Shown: in pieces, positions 48,495 to 59,135 of the stretch
Layout of the letters: every line of letters starts with the position of its first letter
Numbering within the stretch: position 1 is the first letter of the stretch
Assembly (NCBI GenBank): GCA_032871835.1
Contig: CM065301.1
Span: forward strand, 37,456,405-37,520,404
Reading direction: 5' to 3'
DNA from: Dipteronia dyeriana
Lineage: Eukaryota; Streptophyta; Magnoliopsida; Sapindales; Sapindaceae
DNA: 64,000 nt
The notes under the pieces: generated by a model
Databases searched by the model: none
Told to the model about the DNA's origin: nothing
Seen by the model: the letters and a program-made list of their open reading frames with translations, nothing else
Made by a program: the position numbers and the translations under genes

Positions 48495-48596
48495 CATGGC
48501 CAAAGGCCATGTAGGTGTGTAAGCCCGAGATGGTGTGTGGCCATCTTTGCCGCAACACCTTGCTGCCCCAAGATGCCCACGTGCCATCTCGGGGGA
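48495..48596. promoter_or_regulatory. Hairpin cluster of the B copy 2 5' LTR
   Basis: A perfect stem CATGGCC-AAA-GGCCATG (48495-48511) is followed by CCGAGATGG/CCATCT and AGATGCCCACGTGCCATCTCGG stem-loops. The copy in the 3' LTR is at 56366-56466. A role in transcription or nucleosome positioning is inference. Confidence 0.55.
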
Positions 48597-48647
48597 GCAA
48601 CATCAAAGGAGGGCTTTTTGGTCATTTAGCTCCTTTCTTTCTCTCCC

Positions 48648-48657
48648 TTTTATAATC
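48648..48657 (+). promoter_or_regulatory. TATA-like box of the B LTR
   Basis: TTTTATAATC lies between CT-rich tracts, 50-150 bp downstream of the hairpins. The homologous site in B copy 1 is CTTTATATTTC; in the 3' LTR of copy 2 it has decayed to TTTTTAATC. Confidence 0.5.
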
Positions 48658-49596
48658 TCTTTCCCTCTCACATTTCATTCTAAGAAGAAATTCAAACCAG
48701 TGTGCAGAATTTTTCTCTCTACAATTTCTCACCGTCCAAACACCATAACTTCTTCATTTGAACTTCTATTTGAGTGATTCAAATTTGAAAGTGTTTGTCT
48801 ATTCATCCTCCATCTTTTCTCTAAAGGTTGGAGTGAGTTTTGTTGCTGTTTTTGGAGTCTAAGCACATAAAAACGGGACTGCACCTAAACCAACAAAGGT
48901 ATTGATTTTCTCTCAAAGTTTTCTTTGAAAACTTGGTCAATTGCCTTGGGATTTCTTCTTCAACATATATTTGTATATTGTGAGTGTTTTGATTTGAGTT
49001 TTGAACTCTTTCAAAGCTAGGTTGAGTTTCAATTGAAATCATTCATGTTGAGTTAGGTTTTGATCTTGCCTATGTTTTCACATGTTTGGGATTGTATTGT
49101 GCTAGTTTTGATTCCAGGACTATTTGATGATCTTTGATTGATTGATTTTGTGAAAAATAGTTCCTCACATGTATTAGGCTCTCTTGGCCGAATTCTCACA
49201 TCAATACATGTGCTTATGTTCGTTTGAGCTATTCATGTGTTTTGTTGAATCTATGATTAGGAATATGCTCTAGAACTTTAGCTTAAATCTAATTGACTTT
49301 GTCATATGATTTTAGCATGTTTTTTGGTTTGTGTGATTTAAACTTTATCTTGTGATTTATTAAACATATCTTGTGATTCAAGTTTAGATCTATGCATATA
49401 TGCAGGTTGTGATTAATATTGAACATATCTTACATTATCTAGATTGATTATACATGCATGATTGACTAGACTATTTGTGATTTGTGCATTCATGCTCATG
49501 TCTAGTATTTTCCATAGGATGTGTTGATCATAGCATTCTATGTTGCGTTCTTGTTTACGTTTTGCATTCATGATCACCTAGATGCCTTGTGAGAAG

Positions 49597-49890
49597 GAAG
49601 TCTTGACAATAGGTGTGAGACCTATTTTGTTGAGCAAGAAGTCTTGGCAAGAGGTGTGAGACCTTGGATTGTCAAGCGAAGAAGTCTTGGCTATAGTCGG
49701 GAGGACTCGGATAGTCGAGCAAGAAGTCTTGCCTAGGGTCGTGATGATCCGGATAGGTGAGCGAGGAAGTCTTGACTAGAGTCGGGAAGACTCGGATAGT
49801 TAAGCAAGAAATCTTGCCTTGGGTCGTGAGGATCCGGATAAGGTGAGCGAGAAAGTCTTGACAAGAGGTGTGAGGCCTCGGATTGTTGAG
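49597..49890 (+). repeat. 43-bp minisatellite, 7 units (B copy 2, 5' LTR)
   Basis: Seven units of 42-45 bp beginning GAAGTCTTG. Odd units contain AGTCGGGAGGACTCGGATAG-type cores; even ones contain GTCGTGAGGATCCGGATAG. Both core types are short palindromes. The 3' LTR (57457-57750) has the same seven units in the same order. Confidence 0.9.
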
Positions 49891-50349
49891 CATAGGACGA
49901 CAACTTGAAGAGTAGGATAGGAGGGTAGTTACTAGGTGAATGAGTCACTTGAGAGATTATACTTGTCTTATCTACTAGAGAATTTTGTTTACCGGTGGCT
50001 GCTAGCCCGTGGATGTCTCCTCTTCGGAGGATTACCACGTTATATCTTGTGTCAACTTTTCTCTATCCTTATCTCTCTAGTATTTGTATTGTGGATAGAA
50101 CTATTTATGTAAGTTGACTTCCTTTTTATAATATAGATTGTGTATGTGTTATAATTACTTGTTTGTATCACACTTTACTTGTTTTATATATTGATTAATT
50201 GTCTTTAATTAATATATATTGTGATACAAGCAATCTAGAGAGACAAACTTTTGTTTGTTTCTAATGGAGGCGAAAAAGGTGTCTAACCTATTCACCATCT
50301 CCCCCCTCTGGGTTAGCCTTGAGCATTTAACCGTGTTTGTATTTTTAAT

Positions 50350-50361
50350 TGGTATCAGAGC
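50350..50361 (+). other. Primer binding site of B copy 2 (tRNA-Met type)
   Basis: TGGTATCAGAGC lies two bases after the 5' LTR and is complementary to the initiator tRNA-Met 3' end. The equivalent site in B copy 1 has been deleted. Confidence 0.93.
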
Positions 50362-50431
50362 AAGACACTAGATTGCACTTACTGTGAGTCCGAGGTGATA
50401 CATTCACGATTTTTGCAAGGCGTTTGGAGTC

Positions 50432-52468
50432 GTGGGTTTGCAAGATGATGTAATGGCGAAGGGAGACTCAAATATTAGGCCACCATTACTTTGTGGCACT
50501 AACTATGGGTATTGGAAGTTGAGGATGAAAGCCTACATCCGCTCTATTGATGAAAGGGTTTGGATGTTAGTGGAAGAAGGTTATAGTCCTCCTACCAAGG
50601 TTCAAGAGGATGGAACCATGATACTCAAGCCAATGAATGAATGGACAACGAATGAGTTTGAGGTTGCTAAATGGCACAAATGCCATCTTTGGAGGAGTTG
50701 ATGGGCATCAATTCTCCTACAATCAAAATCTTGAATCCGTAAAAGAAGCTTGGGATACTTTCTAAGTTACTAATGAAGGAACCTTAGCGGTGAAGAAATC
50801 GAGGCTTTAAATGTTGGCATCATAATTTGAAGGTTTAAGTATGAGTGAAGAAGAAAAGTTTGAAGACTTCCAATTTTGGCTTCTTAATATTGCTAATCAA
50901 TGTCAAGGACTTGGAGTATCTATCTCAAAAGAGCGTTTAAATTGGAAAATCCTTAGGTCTCATCCTTAGAGATTCAAATCAAAGGTGATGGCAATTGAGG
51001 AAAGCAAAGATGTGGATAGTATGAACATCGATGAGTTGCTTGGGTCTCTCCAAACTTTTGAGATGTGCTTGAAGCCAAAGATTAAAAGTAAGGGAATCGC
51101 TTTCAATGCTATTGAGGAGGAGAGTGATGATGAAAATGAAGAGATGGCTCTTTTAGGTTCAAGAAGTTTCTAAAGAAGAATGATAAGCCTAGAGGTAAGT
51201 CTTCTAAGGAAAAGGGAGTCAAGAGAACATCATCTCCAAGGATTGAGAAGAATAGTCAAGCCATGAACAAGAAAGAGGTTCAATGCTATAATTGTCATGG
51301 TTTTGGCCACTTTGCTAGTGAGTGCACCAAGAAGCCATCTAAGAAAGACAAGAAAGGCAAAGTGTTGGCGGCTACTTGGAGTGATGATAACTCTAGTGAC
51401 AATGAGAGCTCTAGTAGTGAGTCTTTAAGTGATGAAGAGTTGGTGAGCAACTTTGAAGCTCTAACGGCTTCTCATTCTCCACTAGATGTTGATGGTACAA
51501 TATCTTTGAACAAGAACTTTGATGCAAATCATCATGGAAGCTCTAGTTTCATTCCTACTAATCTTGAGTTGTTGAAAAAGATAGAAAAGCTTGAAGAAGC
51601 TAGAGATAATGCTCAAAGAGAAGTAGTTAAGAAGGATGATTTGATCAAGAAGCCACTAGATGAGTTTGTGGTTGTCACTCGTAGATTTCTTGGTGAGAAA
51701 GGTGATATTATAAAGAAGTTTAGAGAACTTGAAAAGATAAACCTTAAGAAGGATAATGTGATATCTTCTTTGAAGAAGAGAGAACAAGAATTGATGGAAG
51801 AGATAGACACGACTAAGGAGGCTAACAAGGACTTAGTGAATGATTCGATTTGTGTGTCCAGTGTTAAGAATCTTGTTAACTCTCATATTGGTAAATATGA
51901 CTTGGTAGTTGAAGAGGAGCTCTTGGAAGCACCACTTCCTACACACTTTGATGAAGTCATGATTGATAAGAAACCACATAAGAAGAGATCATCAAAAGCC
52001 AAGAAGAAGTTGGTGAACAAGGTATCTTTGCAAACTTCTAGTGAAGCTAGTTCAACTTCAAAAGGTACAAACTCATCTTTTATTCCAAATTTCCATTATT
52101 GCAACACAATAGGTCACATTAAGCCTAGGTGTTATAAATATATTGAAAAATGAAAATTAGGAAATGAATCTAGGGATAAGGAGATTAAACTTCAACTTGA
52201 ACATGTTAAGGATTTGAAAGTTGAAAAACATGATAAGTTTGCTAAGCATAAGAAGAAGTTGTGGAGTAGAAAGAATACTAATCTTGTTCAACTTGACAAA
52301 GCATGTGTTGAAAATTTTAAGGAAGAGTGTGTTAATGATATTCTTGTTAATCAAGTCATTGAAGGACTTTACTCTAGATTTAACATTGTTGTCAAGGATG
52401 ATATTGGAAATGTTTGTGTAGGTACACCCAATAACAAGTGGTTCAAGAGTGAGTGCTCTTATCACTAA
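50432..52468 (+). pseudogene. B copy 2 gag (Sirevirus-like)
   Basis: The N-terminus reads GLQDDVMAKGDSNIRPPLLC and YWKLRMKAYIRSIDERVW. The start codon is GTG at 50432 where copy 1 has ATG. Frameshifts break the capsid region (50701-50985 and near 51175). From 51263 a long frame encodes the knuckle CYNCHGFGHFASEC (from 51284), an acidic Ser-rich stretch, a coiled coil (about residues 95-200 of this frame) and a second knuckle lacking its first Cys (FHYCNTIGHIKPRC). A stop at 52151 (Cys codon in copy 1) precedes a Lys-rich tail ending at 52468. The frame from 51263 to 52150 is intact, better kept than in copy 1. Confidence 0.87.
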
Positions 52469-54145
52469 TATAAGAAGCACATGTGAGATAGTGTTGAGGT
52501 TATATATCAATTGTGTTGAGAATTCTTGCTTGCTAGCTTTGAATGCTCCATGTATTGATATGAACTTGGTTATCTCACATCATGATTGTTATGATGGTCA
52601 AAATTTGTTGATTAACTTTAGAGAAGTTCTTTTGTTATATGTGTTAATTGAGTTGAGATATTATGCTTTTTATACTCTTGCTGTGAAACATCGTCAACTT
52701 GGTGTCATTAGGACATTCAAGGCAAGAGTGCTCATAAAAAGGGCGGAAGTATGATATTTGGTGAATATAATGTGCAAAAAGGTATCTCTATACTCTAATG
52801 CATGTTCTCTTAGATATTCATATTTTGACTCAATTTTTGACATACATCTCATAGCATGCCATATTAGAGAATTTTGTATAGCACACATATGGTTCTCATT
52901 GACATTTGCTATTTTAGAATCTAATAGTGATATTGTTCACATTGATCTTAATTTTGATGATTGTTTGTGTATAGTATATTGAGTGGCATTACTTTTGAAA
53001 ATATGATCTTCATATTCTTTGAAAGCTACTCATTAGAGATGTAATGATCTTGAATAAGTCTCTACTTATTGCTTTTATATCATGTGCTTATAAGCCATAA
53101 AATCTTGGTTTTCTAAAATTGCACCTTGCTTCTCTTAAATGTTTTGCTAGGAGGTTAAGTTTACTAATATGTAAACATTGGATACACCTTGAAGTTTTTA
53201 TTCTTAAGTACATTTAAAATGACCTATGGTTAGTATCCATTTTGCTTCGGCAATTACATAGAACTCAATGAGCACCTTCATGAAAATGGCTACACACATT
53301 GGTTGTAAAAGCTACCCAATGTTGGAAAGAGCTACACCATTGTGATGAGTGAAAGCCGTCATGAAGTGAATTTTGTTAATTTAAAAAAAATGGAAATATC
53401 AATTAAGTGTAGAAATGAAATCATAAAAAAAAAATTATTCAAAGCCTAAAAAGAAAAGGAGGAAGGCTTAAAAAGGAGTATAGTTGAAAATCAAATGAGC
53501 TCGGTTGAAAAACATAAGTGGGATGACGAGCCACATGCACACACACGCTCATATGTTGAAATCTATTCTCTTTAAAGCAAAAATTCTGGATGATTATCGG
53601 TTTGACTTTATATGGAAAAAGCTTAAGATGAATAGTTGTTAGAAATTGTTTGCATGTTGATTATCAAACTACTTCTTGAAATATATTTGAAGCATATCTC
53701 TCACACACACACTTTGTTTATGAGTATGATGATATTTTAGCAATTGTTGAAGAATTATGAGAGAACTTGAAAACTCTTTGTGTATCTCTCTTAGCATATG
53801 AAGCTTATTTTGTTGATATTTCTTCAAATTGCTTGAATGTGTGATTGTGTGAACATCTTTGTGAACTTTATTCTATCATTGATTTTAGTTATAGCATTTA
53901 TCAAGGGGGAGCATTGTATGCTAGACATTGTTCTCTTTTATGATATGTTCACATGCTACATTTTGTTACATGTTGGCATATTTTGACTTAATGATACTTG
54001 TAAGATATTACTCACTCTCTTTGTCTTGCATGATGATTCATTCTTAAGTCATGTCTTTGTTTTTATATATTGGTGACTAATATGCTTGTTTTGTCTTTCA
54101 CTCACTTTTGTTGTATGTATATAACATCTTATATCACAAGAACAA
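52469..54145 (+). other. B copy 2 spacer between gag and ORF2
   Basis: Colinear with 17160-18823. The ORFs seen here (for example 52449-52754) are broken in the other copy and have no domain I recognise. It contains the AAGGGGGAG tract at 53903-53911 ahead of ORF2. Confidence 0.7.
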
Positions 54146-55206
54146 ATGGGAAGAACTAAGGTTACCGGGATTGGAAATCAATCAAATCCCATTGTGAAAG
54201 CCAAGTCTACCTCAAAGGGATCCAAAGCTTCAAGGTCAAAGGATTTAGGGATCTTTGCAACTAAGAAGATATTTCAAGAGAAAGGCATTGAGTTAGGTAA
54301 ATGTAAAGATTCTTATGTTCTTAAATGCATTAAAGATAGGAATTGGGAATCTTGGGTGAGCATGTTAGGAATAGTGAATGATACTTTTGTTAGAGAGTTT
54401 TATCTTGAATATGGAGACAGTGCCACCTTATTGGATGCTTTGATGGAGATTAGGGGTGTTGTGTTTACAGTTAACACGGAAAACATTAACAAGTTTCTTG
54501 GGCAATCTAATGATATAGATTCGAACTTTCTAGATGTAGATGTCATTGAGAATCTTAATATCATGGGTAGAACTCTTTGTGACAATACTTCTTTTGAGTG
54601 GAAAGGTAGAGCATATATTAGTCAACATGAGTTAATTAAGGCTAGTGCATTTTGGCATCTATTCATTTGCACTAATATTATTGGATCTTCGAATTCAACC
54701 GAGTTGAATAAAGACAAGATTAAAATAGTATATGCTTTAGTGACTAATCAACCTATAAACCTTGGGGATTTACTTATATTTTATTTGGATAATACGGCTT
54801 TTTCAACTAGAGGAGATAAAAAGCTTGCATTACCGGGATTTATAACTTCTTTGTGTTTAGCTCGTGGTGTTAAGAGTAGAGGAGATGATATGTTGGTACA
54901 ACCCTTGGAAAAGTATAGTGATAAACGTGTGTCATACATGCCATATAAGGATAAGGGTAAGACATGTGATACTTTTGGACTATTTAGTAGTTCACAAGTT
55001 GATTGTCAAGAGACTAGCATAAACATTCTTCCGGATGGGCTTTACATTTGAAGAAGAAGGTTGATGAGCTTAGTGTTATAGTTGATAAACAAGATGCTAG
55101 AATAAAAGAGTTGGATAAGTGTATTGCTTCAAGTTCAAGACCACCTCTCAAGCACTATGTTAGGTCAACTACATGCACATCTATCTTTGGTGGATCTAGT
55201 AGCTAG
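54146..55206 (+). pseudogene. B copy 2 ORF2: plant-transposon-protein-like, one frameshift near the end
   Basis: The ATG at 54146 (MGRTKVTGIGNQSNP) opens 301 intact codons. The domain blocks are WVSMLGIVNDTFVREFY (about residue 72), VFTVNTENINKFLG (about 108), ASAFWHLFICTNI (about 172), INLGDLLIFY (about 207) and LALPGFITSLCLARGV (about 231). A one-base loss near 55035 moves the frame and ends it at 55049-55051. The coiled-coil tail (KVDELSVIVDKQDARIKELD) continues in the next frame to TAG at 55204-55206. Copy 1 keeps the tail but has an early stop. Similarity to PF20167 is from memory; the function is unknown. Plus-strand context suggests expression from the same LTR promoter. Confidence 0.78.
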
Positions 55207-55255
55207 TATTTGAGTCTCATGGTATGTTTCTTACATTTTGGCATCATTTGATGTC

Positions 55256-55654
55256 AAAAAAGGGGGAGAAAAAGTTGATAGTTACTTAGTTTCCTTTTTA
55301 TGTTGTTTTTGTGAACTTTTGAACTTTCAATGGCATGTAATAATTAGTCTTAATATTTGGTTAAGAATTCTTGTATTTTGGCATGTATTGAGGGGGAGAT
55401 ACATGTACTTATGGACTTAATTGTATATTCTTATCCATATTAAATATTGCCATTTGTTGTTTTTCTCTTGTATATGCATTGTGCTATGAGATGATTTGTA
55501 AGTTGCTTCAAGACAAGATCAAGATGAAGTTCAAAAGTTGGTGAAGATTAGTTATAGGAATAATACTCATTGTAATGTGAGGGAGTGATTTTGAGACCTA
55601 TCTTCATTTTTATATTTGTAGTAAATGTATAGGTATTTTGTCAAAGGAGGAGAT
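55256..55654 (+). other. Multiplied polypurine tracts of B copy 2
   Basis: AAAAAAGGGGGAGAAAAAG at 55256-55273, GAGGGGGAGA at 55390-55399 and CAAAGGAGGAGAT at 55642-55654, the last directly before the 3' LTR. Together with 53903-53911 these mirror the four tracts of copy 1. Confidence 0.75.
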
Positions 55655-58164
55655 TGTTAGGTTTTAGTTTGTGTTGGAATTAATTCCATATCAAAATGAT
55701 GTTTTACTTGTAATGATTTAGTTATTTAGATTCATGATGATTCAAGCTTCAAAGAAGGATGAACAACAAGTCAAAGCAAGTTCTAAGTTTTCAAAGAGAA
55801 AGGACGCAGTTTGGTTCTACAAAGGTATACTAAGATCTTATCTTTCTCTTACAAGGCTTAGGCACACACACACACAATTCATTCATATGTGTCCATGCAT
55901 CGTTGTGCACCATGTATAACACATTCACACACTTGAAGATAAATGCTCATGCATTAGTATGGAAATAACATGTTTTGGAAATTGCATGATTGGAGACTAT
56001 CTCTATGTAGTTTGCATTCTAGTGTGAATTGTGTTTTTGTGTATATGTTTGTATAACATGGATATTGAACTTGGATTTAGTCTTAAATCATTCTTGATTG
56101 AGTTCCGATCATTTCGGTTACTCATACTATTGATTTCAAGTTCTAAGTCAAAAGATACTACACTTTCAACTCATGTTGCATACATTGTCTTCGTATTCGT
56201 ATATCGAGTCGAATTATTATTTTCTGGGTTGAGTATCTCATATTTCCATGTCCGTGTGAGAGTTACGGTTCGTAATCCGTAAACGGATTTGAATTTCGAG
56301 TTTGGAGGCCGGAGAACGGTCGAAGAAAGCGAGGGAAGCGCGAGGGAAGCGCGAGGGGATTGCACCATGGCCAAAGGCCATGAAGGTGTGTAAGCCCGAG
56401 ATGGAGCGTTTCCATCTCGGCAGCAACACCTTGCTGCCCCGAGATGCTCACGCGCCACATCGGGGGAGCAATATCAAAGGAGGGCTTTTTGGTCATTTAG
56501 CTCCTTTCTTTCCCTCTCCTTTTTAATCTTTTTCCCTCTCACATTTCATTCTAAAAAGAAATTCAAACTAATGTGCAGAATTTTTCTCTCTACATTTTCT
56601 CACCTTCCAAACACCATAACTTCTTCATTTGAACTCCGATTTGAGTGATTCAAAGTTTTTTATATTCATTCTCCATCTTTTCTCTGAAGGTTTGAGTGAG
56701 TTGTTTTGCTGTTTTTGGAGTTTAAACACACAAAAACGGGACTGCACCTAAATCAACTAAGGTATTGATTTTCTCTCAAAGTTTTCTTTTAAAACTTAGT
56801 AAATTGACTTGGGTTTTCTTCTTCAACATATATTTGTATATTGTGAGTGTTTTGATTTGAGTTTTGAACTCTTTCAAAGCTAGGTTGAGTTTTAATTGAA
56901 ATCATTCAGGTTGAGTTAGGTTTTGATCTTGCCTATGTTTTCACATGTTTGGGATTGTATTGTGCTAGCTTTGATTCTAGGACTATTTGATGATCTTTGA
57001 TTAATTGATTTTGTTAAAAATAGTTCCTCACATGTATTAGGCTCTCTTGGCCGAATTCTCACAACAATACATGTGCTTATGTTCGTTTGAGCTATTCATG
57101 TGTTTTGTTGAATCTATGATTAGGAATATGCTCTAGAACTTTAGCTTAAATCTAATTGACTTTGTCATATGATTTTAGCATGTTTTTTGGTTTGTGTGAT
57201 TTAAACTTGATCTTGTGATTTATTAAACATATATTGTGATTCAAGTTTAGATCTATGCATGTATCTAGGTTGTGATTAATATTGAACATATCTTACATGA
57301 TCTAGATTGATTATACATGCATGATTGACTAGACTATTTGTGATTTGTGCATCCATGCTCATGTTTAGTATTTTCCATAGAATGTGTTGATCATAGCATT
57401 CTATGTTGCGTTCTTGTTTGCGTTTTGCATTCATGATCACCTAGATGCCTTGTGAGAAGAAATTATTGACAATAGGTGTGAGACTTATGTTGTTGTGCAA
57501 GAAGTCTTGGCAAGAGGTGTGAGATCTTGGATTGACAAGTGAGGAAGTCTTGGCTAGAGTCGGGAGGACTCGAATAGTAGAGCAAGAAGTCTTGCCTAGG
57601 GTCGTGAGGATCCGGATAGGTGAGCGAGGAAGTCTTGACTAGAGTCGGGAAGACTCGGATAGTTAAGCAAGAAGTCTTGCCTTGGGTCGTGAGGATCCGG
57701 ATAAGGTGAGCGAGGAAGTCATGACAAGAGGTGTGAGGCCTCGGATTGTTGAGCATAGAGTGACAACTTCAAGAGTAGGATAGGAGGGTAGTTTCTAGGT
57801 GAAGGGGTCACTTGAGAGATTGTACTTGTCTTATCTACTAGTGGATTTTTTTGCCAGTGGCTACCATCCCGTGGATGTTTCCTCTTTAGAGGTTTACCAC
57901 ATTATATCTTGTGTCAACTTTTCTCTATCCCTATCTCTCTAGTATTTGTATTGTGGATAGAACTCTTTATGTAAGTTGACTTCCTTTCTATAATATAGAT
58001 TGTGTATGTGTTACAATTACTTGTTTGTATCACACTTTACTTGTTTTTTATATTGATTAATTGTCTTTAATTAATATATATATTGTGATACAAGAAATCT
58101 AGAGGGACAAACTTTTGTTTGTTTCTAAGGGAGTCGAAAGAGGTGTCTAACCTATTCACCCCCC

Positions 58165-58198
<34 letters not shown>

Positions 58199-58237
58199 TA
58201 GGTTAGCCTTGAGCATTTAACCGTGTTTGTATTTTCA
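55655..58237 (+). repeat. 3' LTR of B copy 2
   Basis: 2583 bp ending TTTGTATTTTCA. Differences from the 5' LTR include an 11-bp duplication (GAGGGAAGCGC, about 56331-56355), absence of the 54-bp duplication, and a long C tract at 58159-58196. The minisatellite has 7 units at about 57457-57750. Confidence 0.93.
58159..58196. repeat. Poly-C tract in the B LTR U5
   Basis: 37 C with a single T at 58165, the longest run being 31 bases. The 5' LTR has only CTCCCCCC here. The length may be affected by sequencing or assembly slippage. Confidence 0.85.
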
Positions 58238-58424
58238 TACCTCATACATTTCAAGATGTACGAACAATTCTTATTTTCTTATAGTCTTTTGACTTTATGA
58301 TTATTTACTTTTGACAATTATAATAATTAAACTATAAATGTTATTAGATTTGTTAAACTATAAATCACTTTATTAATACAAAAAGATTGTCAAATACATT
58401 ATTACACTCTTGCTATTAAGCATA

Positions 58425-59024
58425 TGTTGGAACCCCGTTCACCGGTAACGCAGTGGAAATGAGTTTTAAAATTTGTTATACGAATTGTAATCTGTATCTA
58501 GGACCAGTGAACTTGGGATCATAATTATTTTCGGAACTAATATATGTATAAATTATTACACTAATAAAATATATATGTAAATACAGGAAATTGTGATCTA
58601 TAATAAGAAGAAGGTTATTGAATTATACCAACATTTGGAGGCTTCTTCACTTTTCGATATGTTCCTGGTCTGTACTACTGATCTTCCTCGCTATATCCCG
58701 AAACTGATAACTACGTGTGGATGCATCACGGATTCGGGATCTTAGAATGGAAGATGAAGTAAAAATAAGAAACTATTTCTTTATTTTCACTATGCAACAC
58801 TTGCATTGTTTTCTCTTTTAAAATCAAGCAATTCTTGCACTAATATACCTTTTATAAAAAAAAACTCACGCAACACTTGCAAAAAGAAAATGTATCAGGT
58901 AGGTTATTATTATTTTTTTAATAAAACTCACGCAATACAATGCGTTTGACAAAAACAAACAAAAATCTCTCTATTTTGTAATGCGTTTGACAAAAACAAA
59001 AACCACACATGTACCATTTTTTTG

Positions 59025-59061
<37 letters not shown>

Positions 59062-59095
59062 AAGATATGCGTGAGAACGCATAGCGTGCACGCAC

Positions 59096-59135
<40 letters not shown>

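Larger units (their letters stand above)
47742..50347 (+). repeat. 5' LTR of B copy 2
   Basis: 2606 bp from TGTTAGGTTTTAG to GTATTTTTA (the final C mutated to T; the partner has TTTTCA). A roughly 54-bp tandem duplication at about 47950-48055 (AATTCATTCATATGTG...CGTTGTGCACCAT) is absent from the 3' LTR. The minisatellite is at about 49597-49890. Confidence 0.93.
47742..58237 (+). mobile_element. Family B copy 2: complete non-autonomous Sirevirus-like element
   Basis: The LTRs at 47742-50347 and 55655-58237 flank a 5.3 kb interior. A target duplication TACAT/TACCT lies at 47737-47741 and 58238-58242; the unbroken A LTR has TACCT. The tRNA-Met primer site, priming polypurine tract, gag and ORF2 are all present, and there is no pol. 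The layout equals B copy 1, so the gag-plus-ORF2 structure is the family's own design and not a private deletion. The first 185 bp of the two LTRs differ at about nine sites by eye (about 5%). Confidence 0.94.

Noticed and set aside
49597..49890. CRISPR-like array in the B LTR
   Set aside because: Units are contiguous 43-bp tandem repeats with no unique spacers, and the setting is a plant retrotransposon LTR.
52449..52982. ORFs between gag and ORF2 in B copy 2 as a captured gene
   Set aside because: Not open in B copy 1, no recognisable motif, and local similarity to D untranslated sequence suggests decayed spacer.
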